From CAZESS01 sp964414415 (GTDB lineage Archaea > Thermoplasmatota > E2 > UBA202 > DSCA01): 64,000 nt of DNA. Shown piece after piece: positions 34,962 through 44,213 of this stretch. The first letter of the stretch is position 1; each line of letters opens with the position of its first letter. The stretch is from assembly GCA_964414415.1 (NCBI GenBank), contig CAYPWJ010000002.1:1-64000 (forward strand), read 5' to 3'. The position numbers and the translations under genes are program-made. A model generated the notes under the pieces. That model was not told the origin of the DNA, did no database searches, and saw only the letters and a program-made list of their open reading frames with translations.

Positions 34962-36692
34962 TTACATGACGAGTTTGAAGAGGATGTAGGTGACGATGAC
35001 CATGATGGTGCCGTGGCGGAGCCCTGCAGCGATTTTGCCTTCTCCCAGCAGCCCGGCGACGACGCCGTTGCCGATGGCCTGGACGAGGGCGGTGCTGACG
35101 TAGATGAACTTGTACTCCTCCAGGTCGACGTTGCCGAACTGGATGCCGCCGACGCTGGTGGAGTTCTGTGTTGCAGCGCCAAACTCGGGGAGGAACGTGG
35201 TGGTGAGGATGACGATGACTGAGAGGAAGACAAAGAAGGCGACGTAGATGATCAGCAGGTACATCTGCATCTCCATCTTTCGCTCCGACTGCAGGATCTT
35301 GATCTCACGGACGTTTTTCGCCGCCGCCTCGATGACCTCGGCTACCTTGCCGCCGGCCTCCGACGCCTTGACCACGAGCGAGGTCGTCCGCTGCACCAGC
35401 GGCGTCTTGATCCGCTCGCCGAACCGCCAGAAGGCCTCGGTGAACGAGGTACCCCATGAGATCTGCACCGCCATTTTTTTGATTTCGGCGCTCAGCAGCC
35501 CGTAGTCACCGCGCGCCGATGTCTCGACGGCCCGCGCCATCGTCATGCCGGCTTTGCGTGACTCCGAGAGATCCCGCAGGAACTCCGGGAAGCGCTCCTC
35601 CATGAGGTTCATCCGGCGGAAGCGGGCGTACTCATAAAAGCCGAATGGGCCGATGGCGGCAAGGATGGCGAACACGGTGAAGTCGATGGCGTTTTTCCTG
35701 ACGAGCGAGATGGGTCCGAGGCTTGAGATAACGCCGAACTGTATGAGCATCGCGATGGCGATGAAGACCGCTGTGAAGGCAGCCGAGGTCGACAGCACCA
35801 TGATACGCTGCAGTGTCTCCTCGTCGAATTTTTCCTTCAAGGCGCCGGTCTGCTCCGGCATGATGAGGACGATATAGAGGATGAGGCTGACGAGCAGGCC
35901 GACGCTGACGGCGATGAACGCGTATTCCCAGGGGAAATTGCTGAGCCGGACGCCGCCGGGCAGCCCGAACACGGCGACGAGGTTCACGACTACGAAGAGG
36001 ACGATGAAGATGACGATGCTCATATAGATGACGTTGCGCTGCATGATCATCGGGCGTTCTTCTCTGAACTTGGCCCGTTCGTAGACGCCTGTCACGGAGC
36101 TGGTCGGCGGGGGCATCTCTCCCCCGAGCATCAGCGAGGTCACCTCGAATATCAGTGCCGCGTTAAGGAGCAGCAGCGGGTTGGAGAGCTGGATGAGCAG
36201 CGGAGCCGCGTCTTCAGGCAGCTCGATGCCTGTCTCCAGCTGTGACCCGATGACGATGGCGGTGAAGGCCAATGCGACCAGGAACAGGATGAGGTAGCCC
36301 TTGCTCTTTTCCACCGTGGGGATGGACAGCACGGTGTAGAGCATGAGCAGGATGACGGTGCCAAGCAGCACGGTGACCAGCACGTCGGATATCGGCATGC
36401 CGAAAAAGATGATAAATACGTTGAGGAGCGTAGCGAAGATAATGACGATGAAGGCGACGAGCGAGGACATGAAATACTTCCACTCGGATTCCTTGAATTC
36501 CTCGGACACGAATCCCAGCATGTCTTCCTTGATTTTCCGCTGCGCCCAGGAAAAAATCAGGAATCCGCCCAGGGCGGCGCCGAGCAGCAGCGTCGAGGCT
36601 GTCGCCATGTCGAGGGCCCGTGTCACCACGGCGAGGGCGATGATGGTGAAGAGAGAGACGAATGCTATCCAGGAGATCTTTTTGCCTATCAT
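34962..36692 (-). CDS. Type II/IV secretion platform protein (FlaJ/TadC-like), large form
   Basis: The 576-residue protein has about nine membrane helices. Its T2SSF domain is in the second half: RFPEFLRDLSESRKAGMTMA followed by PLVQRTTSLVVKASEAGGKV and a pair of helices. The first 300 residues contain about six extra helices not found in short FlaJ proteins. The ATG directly follows the TAG of the upstream platform gene and has GGAGGT four nt before it. I infer it forms the inner-membrane platform together with the upstream short homologue and the ATPase. Confidence 0.85.
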   Translation of the reverse strand: MIGKKISWIAFVSLFTIIALAVVTRALDMATASTLLLGAALGGFLIFSWAQRKIKEDMLGFVSEEFKESEWKYFMSSLVAFIVIIFATLLNVFIIFFGMPISDVLVTVLLGTVILLMLYTVLSIPTVEKSKGYLILFLVALAFTAIVIGSQLETGIELPEDAAPLLIQLSNPLLLLNAALIFEVTSLMLGGEMPPPTSSVTGVYERAKFREERPMIMQRNVIYMSIVIFIVLFVVVNLVAVFGLPGGVRLSNFPWEYAFIAVSVGLLVSLILYIVLIMPEQTGALKEKFDEETLQRIMVLSTSAAFTAVFIAIAMLIQFGVISSLGPISLVRKNAIDFTVFAILAAIGPFGFYEYARFRRMNLMEERFPEFLRDLSESRKAGMTMARAVETSARGDYGLLSAEIKKMAVQISWGTSFTEAFWRFGERIKTPLVQRTTSLVVKASEAGGKVAEVIEAAAKNVREIKILQSERKMEMQMYLLIIYVAFFVFLSVIVILTTTFLPEFGAATQNSTSVGGIQFGNVDLEEYKFIYVSTALVQAIGNGVVAGLLGEGKIAAGLRHGTIMVIVTYILFKLVM

Positions 36693-37583
36693 CTAGACCT
36701 CCGGTGTCATCGAGGTGATCACCACCGCGAAGCCCAGATGCGCCAGCGGCAGCATCACGAAGGCAACGAGGTACATGACGAGCACCGAGTTGCCACCCAT
36801 GCCGCCGCCCTGGCTCATCATGCTCATCACGGAAATCATGACGATTAAAAACAGCGGCGCGGCGACGACGACCGTGACGTAGCTCTCAGCCATGACGCCG
36901 AGGGTCTCCAGGAACTCTTTCTGCTCGCGCCGGTTTTCCCGCATGTATTCCTCGGCTTTGGTGAAAAAATAGCTTTTGAGGTTGCCGCCCGACGTCACGG
37001 TGGTGATGGCACCCTGCAGAAACTCCTGAAACTTTATCGAGGGCGTGCGGTTGGCGGCGTTGCGCAGCGCGTTCACGATGTCGATGTTGAAGATGGAGAT
37101 GTCGCGGTAGATCCAGGCTGCCTCCTTCTGCACCTCTCCGTAGATGGGCTGCTCCGCCAGGGCCTTGAATGCCTGCGCCGGCGTGACGCCTGCGGAGGCC
37201 ATCGCCGCCAGAAAGTTCAATGCATACGGCAGCTTGTTCTTTATGTCCTTCCGCCGGCTGTTGGCCGTGCTCTCGGGAATCATCATCGTCACCAGATAGG
37301 CGACGGCGCCGATCAGGATGGGGGCGGGAACGATGACGATCAGCAGCTTGGGCGGCAGCGTGATACCCATCATGGGGAGCCCGACGAGCGAAAAGATGAT
37401 AAATGCGACGCCGGCGATGCCGCCCAGGATGCCGTTCATCCAGGCGTAGGCGATGTAGGCCTCCGGTCGCACCTCGAGATAGGCGCGCTCGATGGCCCGC
37501 TTGATGTATTCTTTCTGCGTTGACTTCGAGGCCCTGTCCCCGAGGAAGCGATAGCAGAGGCTCTGGTATCTACTCAGTGGCAT
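36693..37583 (-). CDS. Type II/IV secretion platform protein (FlaJ/TadB-like), short form
   Basis: This 296-residue T2SSF protein begins MPLSRYQSLCYRFLGDRAS. It has two N-terminal helices, the cytoplasmic motif KLPYALNFLAAMASAGVTPAQ, a region EQPIYGEVQKEAAWIYRD, and two C-terminal helices. I choose the ATG at 37583, giving a 14-bp overlap with the ATPase gene, because the in-frame start 69 nt earlier adds a Lys/Arg-rich extension inside the ATPase coding sequence. It is one of two adjacent platform proteins, as in Tad systems, where TadB and TadC form a pair. Confidence 0.85.
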   Translation of the reverse strand: MPLSRYQSLCYRFLGDRASKSTQKEYIKRAIERAYLEVRPEAYIAYAWMNGILGGIAGVAFIIFSLVGLPMMGITLPPKLLIVIVPAPILIGAVAYLVTMMIPESTANSRRKDIKNKLPYALNFLAAMASAGVTPAQAFKALAEQPIYGEVQKEAAWIYRDISIFNIDIVNALRNAANRTPSIKFQEFLQGAITTVTSGGNLKSYFFTKAEEYMRENRREQKEFLETLGVMAESYVTVVVAAPLFLIVMISVMSMMSQGGGMGGNSVLVMYLVAFVMLPLAHLGFAVVITSMTPEV

Positions 37584-39531
37584 GGGAGGTCCCTTCTTCG
37601 CTTTCTTCCGGTTCCGCTTCGCGTTCCCGCTGTTCGGCGGTTTGCTCACCACTTGCTTCTTCCTCCGGCGACGAAGGCTGCGGAGCAGATATCTCCTCCA
37701 CGTCGAGCTCCTCGGGGTATTCCTCTTCCTCGGTTTCCTCGCTCAGCGGCACCGCCTCAGGCTCCTCCTCGCTTTCTCCCGCCGCCTCCGCCAGTGTCTC
37801 TTCGGCCTGGCTGTCGCCGCGGACGCGTTTCATCACCCGGTCCGGGTCCTTGTAGTAGGCGGCCAGGACTTCGCCGACGTCGACGTAGTTCTTGATGCCG
37901 TTGTCGACCATCCACTTGATGACGTCGCGGCGACGGTCGAACTCCTCGTTGAGCTCCCGGTCCGTCCAGTTGCGCTGCTCGGCGACCTTGTCCAGGACGT
38001 GGCCCTTGCCATAGTAATCAAAGGTGTCCTTCCGTGGATTCCACGAGAACACCTCGTTGGTGAGGATGTCCTCCGTATTCGGGTCGATGCCCACCACCTC
38101 GACCACTTTTTTGATGCGGCGCACCCGCTTCCGGCCGATGCGGAGCAACGCCTGGATCGCCACGATGTTCAGCGCCTGCAGCTGCACACGGGGAATGTTG
38201 ATCGGGTCGCCCTCCAGCCGGTGCACCACCGAGAAGATCGAGTCGGCGTGCATCGTCGAGTAGACGGTATGCCCCGTCGCCATCGCCTGGAACAGCACCA
38301 CCGCTTCTTCGCCACGAATCTCGCCGACCAGAATATATTCAGGACGCTGCCGCAGCGCCGCCTTGAGCAGGTCGAACATGCCGACGTTGCTGCCCTCGTC
38401 GGACTCCTCCGACCCCTCACGGGTGATGGAGGCAATCCAGTTCGGGTGCGGCAGATTGATCTCACGGGTGTCCTCGATGGAGATGATCTTCATCTGCGGT
38501 GGAATAAAGAGCGACAGCGCGTTCAGCGACGTCGTCTTCCCGGAGGCAGTACCGCCGGCCAGCACCGCCGAGGCGCCGTTCTCGACGGCCATCCAGAAAT
38601 AGGCAGCGACCTCGGGAGAGATGGTGTTGTACTCGACGAGATGCGTCGGCGTGAACGGCTCCTCACGGAAACGCCGGATGGTGAAGTTCGACCCCATCGA
38701 CGATACCTCCCGCGACAGGGACGCCTGGATACGCGAGCCGTCAGGCATCGTCGCGTCCATCAGCGGCCGGGCAATCGAGATGTGGCGGCCGCATTTCTGC
38801 GCCAGCTGGATGACGAAGCTGTCCAGCTCGTCGTCGCTGGAAAACGTGACGTTGCTCCGCAGCGACTCATAGTTGCGGTGATAGATGTAGATGGGCACCT
38901 GCGCCGAGTCACAGGATATATCCTCTATCATGGGGTCGATCATCAGCGCGTCTATCTTGCCGTATCCGAGGAAATCCCGGACGACGTAATACATGATTTT
39001 TTCTTTCGGCTTGTCGTCGATGGAGATGGAATAGTCGCTCAGGATGCGCTCCACGTGTTTCCGCAGGTAGTCCTTCGCCTCGTCCTGGGTGAACTCCGTG
39101 AACTCGACGTCCATCGTCTTGATGAGCGTCTCCTTCAAAAAATCAAATATCTTCTGTTCCTCGACCGACAGCGTCGGCTCGATGACCTCGTAGATGTACT
39201 CGTTTTTGTTGTTGTCGAACAGAATGCGGACGAAGGAAAACGGCTTTTTTATGGGATGCTGCTCGACGACTTCGACGTTTTCGTCCTTCGGCGGCGACAG
39301 GTCGACCACTTCCTCGTACTCGCCGAGGATGTCCTTCACCTGTTTGCCAGCCTGGAGCGCCGACAGCCGCTCCCGCGCCTTTGATTTTTCCTCCATCTGC
39401 TGGATGTTCAGCAGCTCCGAAAGCTTCTCCTTGCGGGCGGACAGCCGGTCGCCTATCTCAAGGTCTTCGATGAGCTGCGACGCCCGCTTTTCTTCCTGCT
39501 TTTTCTGCAGTTCAAGCTCGCTTTTCGCCAT
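37570..39531 (-). CDS. Type II/IV secretion system ATPase (FlaI/TadA/GspE family)
   Basis: The 653-residue cytoplasmic hexameric ATPase powers pilus or archaellum assembly or secretion. The P-loop GGTASGKTT, Asp box SIEDTREI, Walker B ILVGEIRGEEA and His box GHTVYSTMHADS are intact. Two features are distinctive: an N-terminal coiled-coil segment (about 1-75: KKQEEKRASQLIEDLE) and a Glu/Pro/Ser tail of about 75 residues after RVRGDSQ. I use the ATG at 39531; a TTG upstream is the alternative. CTATTTATACA about 40 nt upstream is its promoter. It is the first gene of the secretion cluster. Confidence 0.93.
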   Translation of the reverse strand: MAKSELELQKKQEEKRASQLIEDLEIGDRLSARKEKLSELLNIQQMEEKSKARERLSALQAGKQVKDILGEYEEVVDLSPPKDENVEVVEQHPIKKPFSFVRILFDNNKNEYIYEVIEPTLSVEEQKIFDFLKETLIKTMDVEFTEFTQDEAKDYLRKHVERILSDYSISIDDKPKEKIMYYVVRDFLGYGKIDALMIDPMIEDISCDSAQVPIYIYHRNYESLRSNVTFSSDDELDSFVIQLAQKCGRHISIARPLMDATMPDGSRIQASLSREVSSMGSNFTIRRFREEPFTPTHLVEYNTISPEVAAYFWMAVENGASAVLAGGTASGKTTSLNALSLFIPPQMKIISIEDTREINLPHPNWIASITREGSEESDEGSNVGMFDLLKAALRQRPEYILVGEIRGEEAVVLFQAMATGHTVYSTMHADSIFSVVHRLEGDPINIPRVQLQALNIVAIQALLRIGRKRVRRIKKVVEVVGIDPNTEDILTNEVFSWNPRKDTFDYYGKGHVLDKVAEQRNWTDRELNEEFDRRRDVIKWMVDNGIKNYVDVGEVLAAYYKDPDRVMKRVRGDSQAEETLAEAAGESEEEPEAVPLSEETEEEEYPEELDVEEISAPQPSSPEEEASGEQTAEQREREAEPEESEEGTSHATE

Positions 39532-39564
39532 GGAGCCACCAAGTACCAAAACAACATCCGCCCC

Positions 39565-39575
39565 TATTTATACAT
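39565..39575 (-). promoter_or_regulatory. Promoter of the secretion ATPase operon
   Basis: On the minus strand TGTATAAATAG lies 34-44 nt before the ATG at 39531. Confidence 0.5.
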
Positions 39576-39631
39576 TATTGTATTTTTTCATTGTATTTTT
39601 TCAGGGCGTGACGTTGCTGCCCTCGCGCCGG

Positions 39632-40741
39632 CTACGGCATGTTGTCGATGATTTCCTGCGTCATCTCAAGCGTCGACGCGTCGCCGCCCATGTCGTAGGT
39701 GAGCACGTCGCCCGTGCTGATCGTCGCGGCGATACCTCGCTCAAGCCGGTCGGCCATCTCCTGCTCGCCCAGATACTCCAGCATCATCCCGGTGGAGCGA
39801 AGCATCGCCGTCGGGTTGACCTTGTACATGCCCGCATATTTTGGAGCGGAGCCGTGCGTCGGCTCGAACAGGGCGTAGTCGTCGCCGATGTTGCCGCTGC
39901 AGGCAAAGCCCAGCCCGCCGATGAGCTGCGCCGACAGGTCGGACACGATGTCGCCGAACATGTTCGACGTCGCTATCACGCCGTAGTCCTGCGGGTTCTT
40001 CACCAGCCACATGCACATCGCGTCGACGTTTGTCTCCCACAGCTCGATGCCTGGATACCCCCGGGCGATGTCGCGGGCCTCCTCGATCATCATGCCCGAG
40101 GTCTCCCGTATCACGTTGGGCTTCTCGACGACGGTGACCGTCTCCCGGTCGTTCTCATCCGCATACTCGAATGCCTGGCGGACGATGCGGCGGCAGCCCT
40201 CCCGGGTAAAGATACGCGTCGAGACGGCAAGCTCGTCCGCCGGCACGTCCTTGAAGCGCTGCATGTTTGGATGCTCCAGCAGCGCCTGCCGCACCGCGTC
40301 GGGCACAGGCCGGAATTCGACGCCGGCGTAGAGCCCCTGCGTGTTCTCCCGGAAGATGACGAGGTCGATGTCATCCCGGTAGTTCAGCGGATTCCCGGGA
40401 TACGCCTTGCAGGGACGCACATTGGCATATAAATCGAACAGCTGACGGAGCTTGACGATGGGGCTGAAGTACTCCCGTCCCTTGAGCTCCGGCGGCAGCT
40501 CCTTCTCGGCTTCCTGCTTCGGCTTCGACGTGATGGCGCCGAACAGGCAGCAGTCCGTCTCCCGCATCATGTCGACGGTGCGCTCCGGCAGGGGGTTGCC
40601 CTCCTTTTTCCAGAACGCCCAGCCGACGTCTCCCTCGATGTACTCCGCGTCCAGTCCAAGCGCGTCGAGCACCTTCCTGGCGGCTTCCATGACGTCTTTG
40701 CCCACGCCGTCTCCGGGCAGCCATGCAATCTTGTAGGTCAT
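39632..40741 (-). CDS. Isocitrate/3-isopropylmalate dehydrogenase family protein
   Basis: The 369-residue decarboxylating dehydrogenase starts with LPGDGVGKDVMEAA. It has the LYANVRP strand, the substrate loop IFRENTQGLYAG, and the cofactor-binding FEPTHGSAPKYAG with NPTAMLRSTGMML. The loop and lack of the isocitrate-specific serine pattern leave the substrate open: isocitrate, isopropylmalate or homoisocitrate. No leucine or lysine pathway genes lie next to it, so a role in the citric acid cycle is equally possible. A GGAGGAAAA ribosome-binding site precedes the ATG. Confidence 0.88.
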   Translation of the reverse strand: MTYKIAWLPGDGVGKDVMEAARKVLDALGLDAEYIEGDVGWAFWKKEGNPLPERTVDMMRETDCCLFGAITSKPKQEAEKELPPELKGREYFSPIVKLRQLFDLYANVRPCKAYPGNPLNYRDDIDLVIFRENTQGLYAGVEFRPVPDAVRQALLEHPNMQRFKDVPADELAVSTRIFTREGCRRIVRQAFEYADENDRETVTVVEKPNVIRETSGMMIEEARDIARGYPGIELWETNVDAMCMWLVKNPQDYGVIATSNMFGDIVSDLSAQLIGGLGFACSGNIGDDYALFEPTHGSAPKYAGMYKVNPTAMLRSTGMMLEYLGEQEMADRLERGIAATISTGDVLTYDMGGDASTLEMTQEIIDNMP

Positions 40742-40814
40742 GTTTTTTCCTCCTGGTTGTATAGCGTATTACGTTGCCGTATTAATGATTTGCTTTCGAT
40801 TTCCGCCGGAAGAC

Positions 40815-40822
40815 ATTAAAAC
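40815..40822 (+). promoter_or_regulatory. TATA-like box for the DNA glycosylase gene
   Basis: ATTAAAAC lies 20-27 nt before the ATG at 40842 and supports that start over one 102 nt earlier. Confidence 0.45.
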
Positions 40823-40841
40823 AACCGGGCTCTCTCCACCC

Positions 40842-41459
40842 ATGGCCACGCTCGACGAGCTCCGCGCCAGGCTGCGCGACGTCATCGACTCACCGGTCAG
40901 CGACACCGTCGAGCAGCGCATGCAGCAGTTCAGGGAAGCCGACGACCTCTTCTGCGAGCTCTGCTTCTGCACGCTGACCGCCAACACCTCAGCCGAAAAA
41001 GCAATCGAGGTCCAACAAGCGCTGGGAGACGACTTCTGCCACCTCGAGCAGGAGCAGCTGCGCGGCAGGCTCAAAGAGACGGGCTACCGCTTTACAAACA
41101 GGGCGGCCTACATCTGCCACAACCGCCGCTACCGGGACATCGATGACGTCCTCCAGCGCTTCGACGATGCACACGAGGCCAGGGAATGGCTCGTCGAGCA
41201 CGTCAAGGGGCTGGGATACAAGGAGGCAAGCCATTTCCTCCGCAACGTCGGCTACCGCGATGTCGCGATCATCGACCGGCACGTCCTCCGGGTCATGGAG
41301 CGCCACGGCCTCATCGAGGAGATACCGTCATCGTTGACCCGGCGGCGCTACCTCGCGATGGAGCAACGCCTGCGCGACCTCGCCGCATCGCTGGATGTCA
41401 CGCTGGCGGAGCTCGATCTCTATCTCTGGTACCTTGAGACGGGCAGTATACTGAAATGA
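40842..41459 (+). CDS. ogg: Helix-hairpin-helix DNA glycosylase/AP lyase (archaeal Ogg2-like)
   Basis: The 205-residue protein matches the archaeal 8-oxoguanine DNA glycosylase/AP lyase family Ogg2. The hairpin VKGLGYKEASHFLRNVGY (about 122-139) includes the catalytic lysine in YKEAS, and the catalytic aspartate is in AIIDRHVLRVM. The family ends with a conserved C-terminal Lys, here SILK-COOH, which is the C-terminal residue. The start is set by the TATA-like box at 40815. It removes oxidised guanine and then cuts the abasic site. Confidence 0.82.
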   Translation: MATLDELRARLRDVIDSPVSDTVEQRMQQFREADDLFCELCFCTLTANTSAEKAIEVQQALGDDFCHLEQEQLRGRLKETGYRFTNRAAYICHNRRYRDIDDVLQRFDDAHEAREWLVEHVKGLGYKEASHFLRNVGYRDVAIIDRHVLRVMERHGLIEEIPSSLTRRRYLAMEQRLRDLAASLDVTLAELDLYLWYLETGSILK

Positions 41460-41510
41460 GCTCCTGTGAGGAAAAGCTATATACCATTCGCTGAATAGTG
41501 GTCGAGGCAC

Positions 41511-44213
41511 ATGAAACACCTATCCGTGATTTTTATCGTGGCGGCGCTGCTGGCTGCGTCGATTGCAGCCCCGATGGCGTCCACGCCGGCTGCTGCTGTC
41601 GATTCCGTGCAGGGGAGGAAGGTCACGGCCCGTGGAACCTTTTCCCCCGACTGGACACTCATCAAGAACAGCCTGGCCAGCAGCGGGCTGACCAATCCCT
41701 CCTTTTCATCCACGACGGCGACGATGCAGCTCACGTTCAACACGTCAGGCGGCCCGGTCACCGGCTCCGGCACCCTGGCGTGGACCGCCTCGGGCACCGG
41801 CACAAACTACACATGGAACGCACAAGCAAACCGAACATATTCGTTTGCGGGCACCTATTATCCGGAGCAGGCCTATTTTGAAGGAACGGGAAATTGGACG
41901 GCGCAGGACAGCGCAACGGTGCACTTTGCAGAGGGAGACCAGTCAAGCTCCGGCTCCGATCAGGGAGAGTTCACATGGACGGCCCAGGTTGACGCTGCGG
42001 GCACCATCGACGGCAGCCTCGAGGGCGACCGTGACATGCCGTTTACGGCTCAGTTTACCCCGCAGCAGCTTGTCGTGCAGAGCGACGTGGCAGGCGTCGT
42101 TGCAGACGGCTCGTCAAGCGCCACCGTCACGGTGACGCTTCCCATCGCCACGGATGCAACGGTGACGTTGACAGATGGTGCCGCCACAACCTCCAAAATG
42201 ACCACCAGCGGCCAGGCTGTCTTTGACTACGTTCCCGACCTGCAGCAGCTCGGCATCACCCTTGCAGATATCCCTCATGACGGCTACGAGATTTCGCTCA
42301 CCGCGGAAACCTCTGACGGCGCCGCCGGCAATATATCGCTGCGGCTTTTCCGTCCACCTGTCCTGTTGGTTCACGGCCTCTGGTCTGACAGCCACATGTG
42401 GGACAAGATGGCGAGGTGGCTGACAGCCGACGGCTTCGCCGTCTACACCGTGGATTATCCCAATGTGGATTCGCCCGCCCGCGTCGCCGTCATGGAATTC
42501 GCCGGCAAGATACAGGCCATCAAGCAGCAGTATCGCCAGCAAAACATCAACGCCTCATCGGTGGATGTCATCGGGCACAGCATGGGCGGGGTCGTCGCCC
42601 GGCATTACATCAACCAATTCCAGGGCAGCCCCAGGGTGGACGTCAACACGCTCATTACGGTGGGTACGCCGCACAAGGGCAGCCCCTGGCCGCAGATATA
42701 CTACGACTGGGTGAACGCCCGGTCGAAGCTCGGGATGGGGCTGCTGCTGGCGCAGCATTACCTGCCTGAGGGATCGATGGGCAAGATGGGTCCTGCATTG
42801 TCAGCGCTCATGCCCGGCAGCAGCTTCATCCAGCAGCTCAACCGTCAGCCGCTCAGCCCGCACGTTGACTACTACGCCATCTGCGGCACCTACAACCTGC
42901 TCTCCAACCTCTGTCTGCTCGACATCTACGACAACCTGGACGACTACGAGCGCCTGCTCGCCGGCCAGTCACGATTCCGGCAGTTCGTGCAGGCAATGGC
43001 CGGTGGCGGCGTGCAGACCATCCAGGGGGACGGCGTCGTCGAGCTGAGCAGCCAGCGCTATCCGGAGCACATTGCAGAGGGCTACTACGTCAATGCGTGG
43101 CACTGCGGCGAGGGCGGCAACCGCGGCGTCTACGAGATCGCATCCTCCATCCTCACGGGCCGGAAGGACATGATATCGCCCGCGTACCGGCAGCCGTCGA
43201 CACCGACGATAACCGTCTCGTATTTCTACGCGACGTCGGAGACATTCGAGCTGACCCGCCGGGGATATATCCAGGGATTCACCGACGACAGCCTGGCGGC
43301 TGGTGATACTGTCACACCGGGCGACAGCATCGACATCGTATACGACAAATATGCCACCCGCAAGGACCAATTCGCCTGGGTGAAGCTGCAGGTCACCGAC
43401 CAGGGTGAAACGATTGGCACTCTGTTCGTGCGACTCGGGTTTCCCCGGGACGACTATACCAGGCTATATCCCTTTGTCCGCATAGACATCCTGAGTCCAC
43501 ACGGCTTTCACATCCACACCCCATACGAGGGCGACGTCCAGGCCCGCGTTTCATATGGCGGGGCGGTGTCCGTGGTCACCGACAACGGGCTGTTCACGAG
43601 TCCCGACCCCGACCTCGTGCTCTCCATAGACGAAGCAAACACCACCCAGGTGGCACTTCTGGAGGGCAACGTGACCGCGTTCGATACATACAACGGCACT
43701 GCTACGCTGCAGCCGGGCCAGGCCGTGGAGCTGCCCGCCGATGCCCCGATGCAGACTCCCGTCGATGTGGCAGCCTCCGACATCGAGCGATGGTGGGCGG
43801 CCGACCTGCGGGAGCATCTGCTCTGCACTGCGGTCACTGCAGATGGACAGCCCGATGAAGCAACGGTATCATTTACCGTGGCTGATGCGGCGCATTCGCT
43901 GCTTTATCTGGACAATGTTTCATATGGCGATGTGGTCCACTGGCGCTTCACCGGACCCGGGAATCTGTCCCATGCCTCATCATACACGGCCGACTGGAGC
44001 GGCGAGGGCTGGTGCTATGCATGGCTCAATCTCTCCGATTACGGCAGCAGCGCGGTCGGCGAGTGGACCGTCGATGTCTCGATGAACCAGGAGCCGCTGG
44101 CCACCGCCACTTTTTCAGTCAGCGGTACGTCGTCCACGCCTGCCTTTGAAATGTCGCTTGCCATCGTGGCTCTGGCGCTGCTGGCGCTGCTCGGCAAAAA
44201 ACACGCAGCTTAG
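41511..44213 (+). CDS. Secreted lipase/esterase-like alpha/beta hydrolase with CTERM-like tail
   Basis: The 900-residue protein has a signal peptide (LSVIFIVAALLAASIAAP), an N-terminal beta-rich region, and an alpha/beta-hydrolase domain from about 280: PPVLLVHGLWSDSHMWDKM, the nucleophile in VIGHSMGGVVARHY, and VGTPHKGSPWP as in bacterial triacylglycerol lipases. Large beta-rich C-terminal regions follow. It ends TPAFEMSLAIVALALLALLG then KKHAA, a helix plus basic tail like PGF-CTERM signals but with PAF. I infer a surface-anchored esterase. The stop shares TTAG with the convergent gene. Confidence 0.85.
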   Translation: MKHLSVIFIVAALLAASIAAPMASTPAAAVDSVQGRKVTARGTFSPDWTLIKNSLASSGLTNPSFSSTTATMQLTFNTSGGPVTGSGTLAWTASGTGTNYTWNAQANRTYSFAGTYYPEQAYFEGTGNWTAQDSATVHFAEGDQSSSGSDQGEFTWTAQVDAAGTIDGSLEGDRDMPFTAQFTPQQLVVQSDVAGVVADGSSSATVTVTLPIATDATVTLTDGAATTSKMTTSGQAVFDYVPDLQQLGITLADIPHDGYEISLTAETSDGAAGNISLRLFRPPVLLVHGLWSDSHMWDKMARWLTADGFAVYTVDYPNVDSPARVAVMEFAGKIQAIKQQYRQQNINASSVDVIGHSMGGVVARHYINQFQGSPRVDVNTLITVGTPHKGSPWPQIYYDWVNARSKLGMGLLLAQHYLPEGSMGKMGPALSALMPGSSFIQQLNRQPLSPHVDYYAICGTYNLLSNLCLLDIYDNLDDYERLLAGQSRFRQFVQAMAGGGVQTIQGDGVVELSSQRYPEHIAEGYYVNAWHCGEGGNRGVYEIASSILTGRKDMISPAYRQPSTPTITVSYFYATSETFELTRRGYIQGFTDDSLAAGDTVTPGDSIDIVYDKYATRKDQFAWVKLQVTDQGETIGTLFVRLGFPRDDYTRLYPFVRIDILSPHGFHIHTPYEGDVQARVSYGGAVSVVTDNGLFTSPDPDLVLSIDEANTTQVALLEGNVTAFDTYNGTATLQPGQAVELPADAPMQTPVDVAASDIERWWAADLREHLLCTAVTADGQPDEATVSFTVADAAHSLLYLDNVSYGDVVHWRFTGPGNLSHASSYTADWSGEGWCYAWLNLSDYGSSAVGEWTVDVSMNQEPLATATFSVSGTSSTPAFEMSLAIVALALLALLGKKHAA

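Noticed and set aside
37582..39384. A 600-codon plus-strand frame opposite the secretion ATPase
   Set aside because: Antisense shadow; the ATPase on the minus strand has every catalytic motif.
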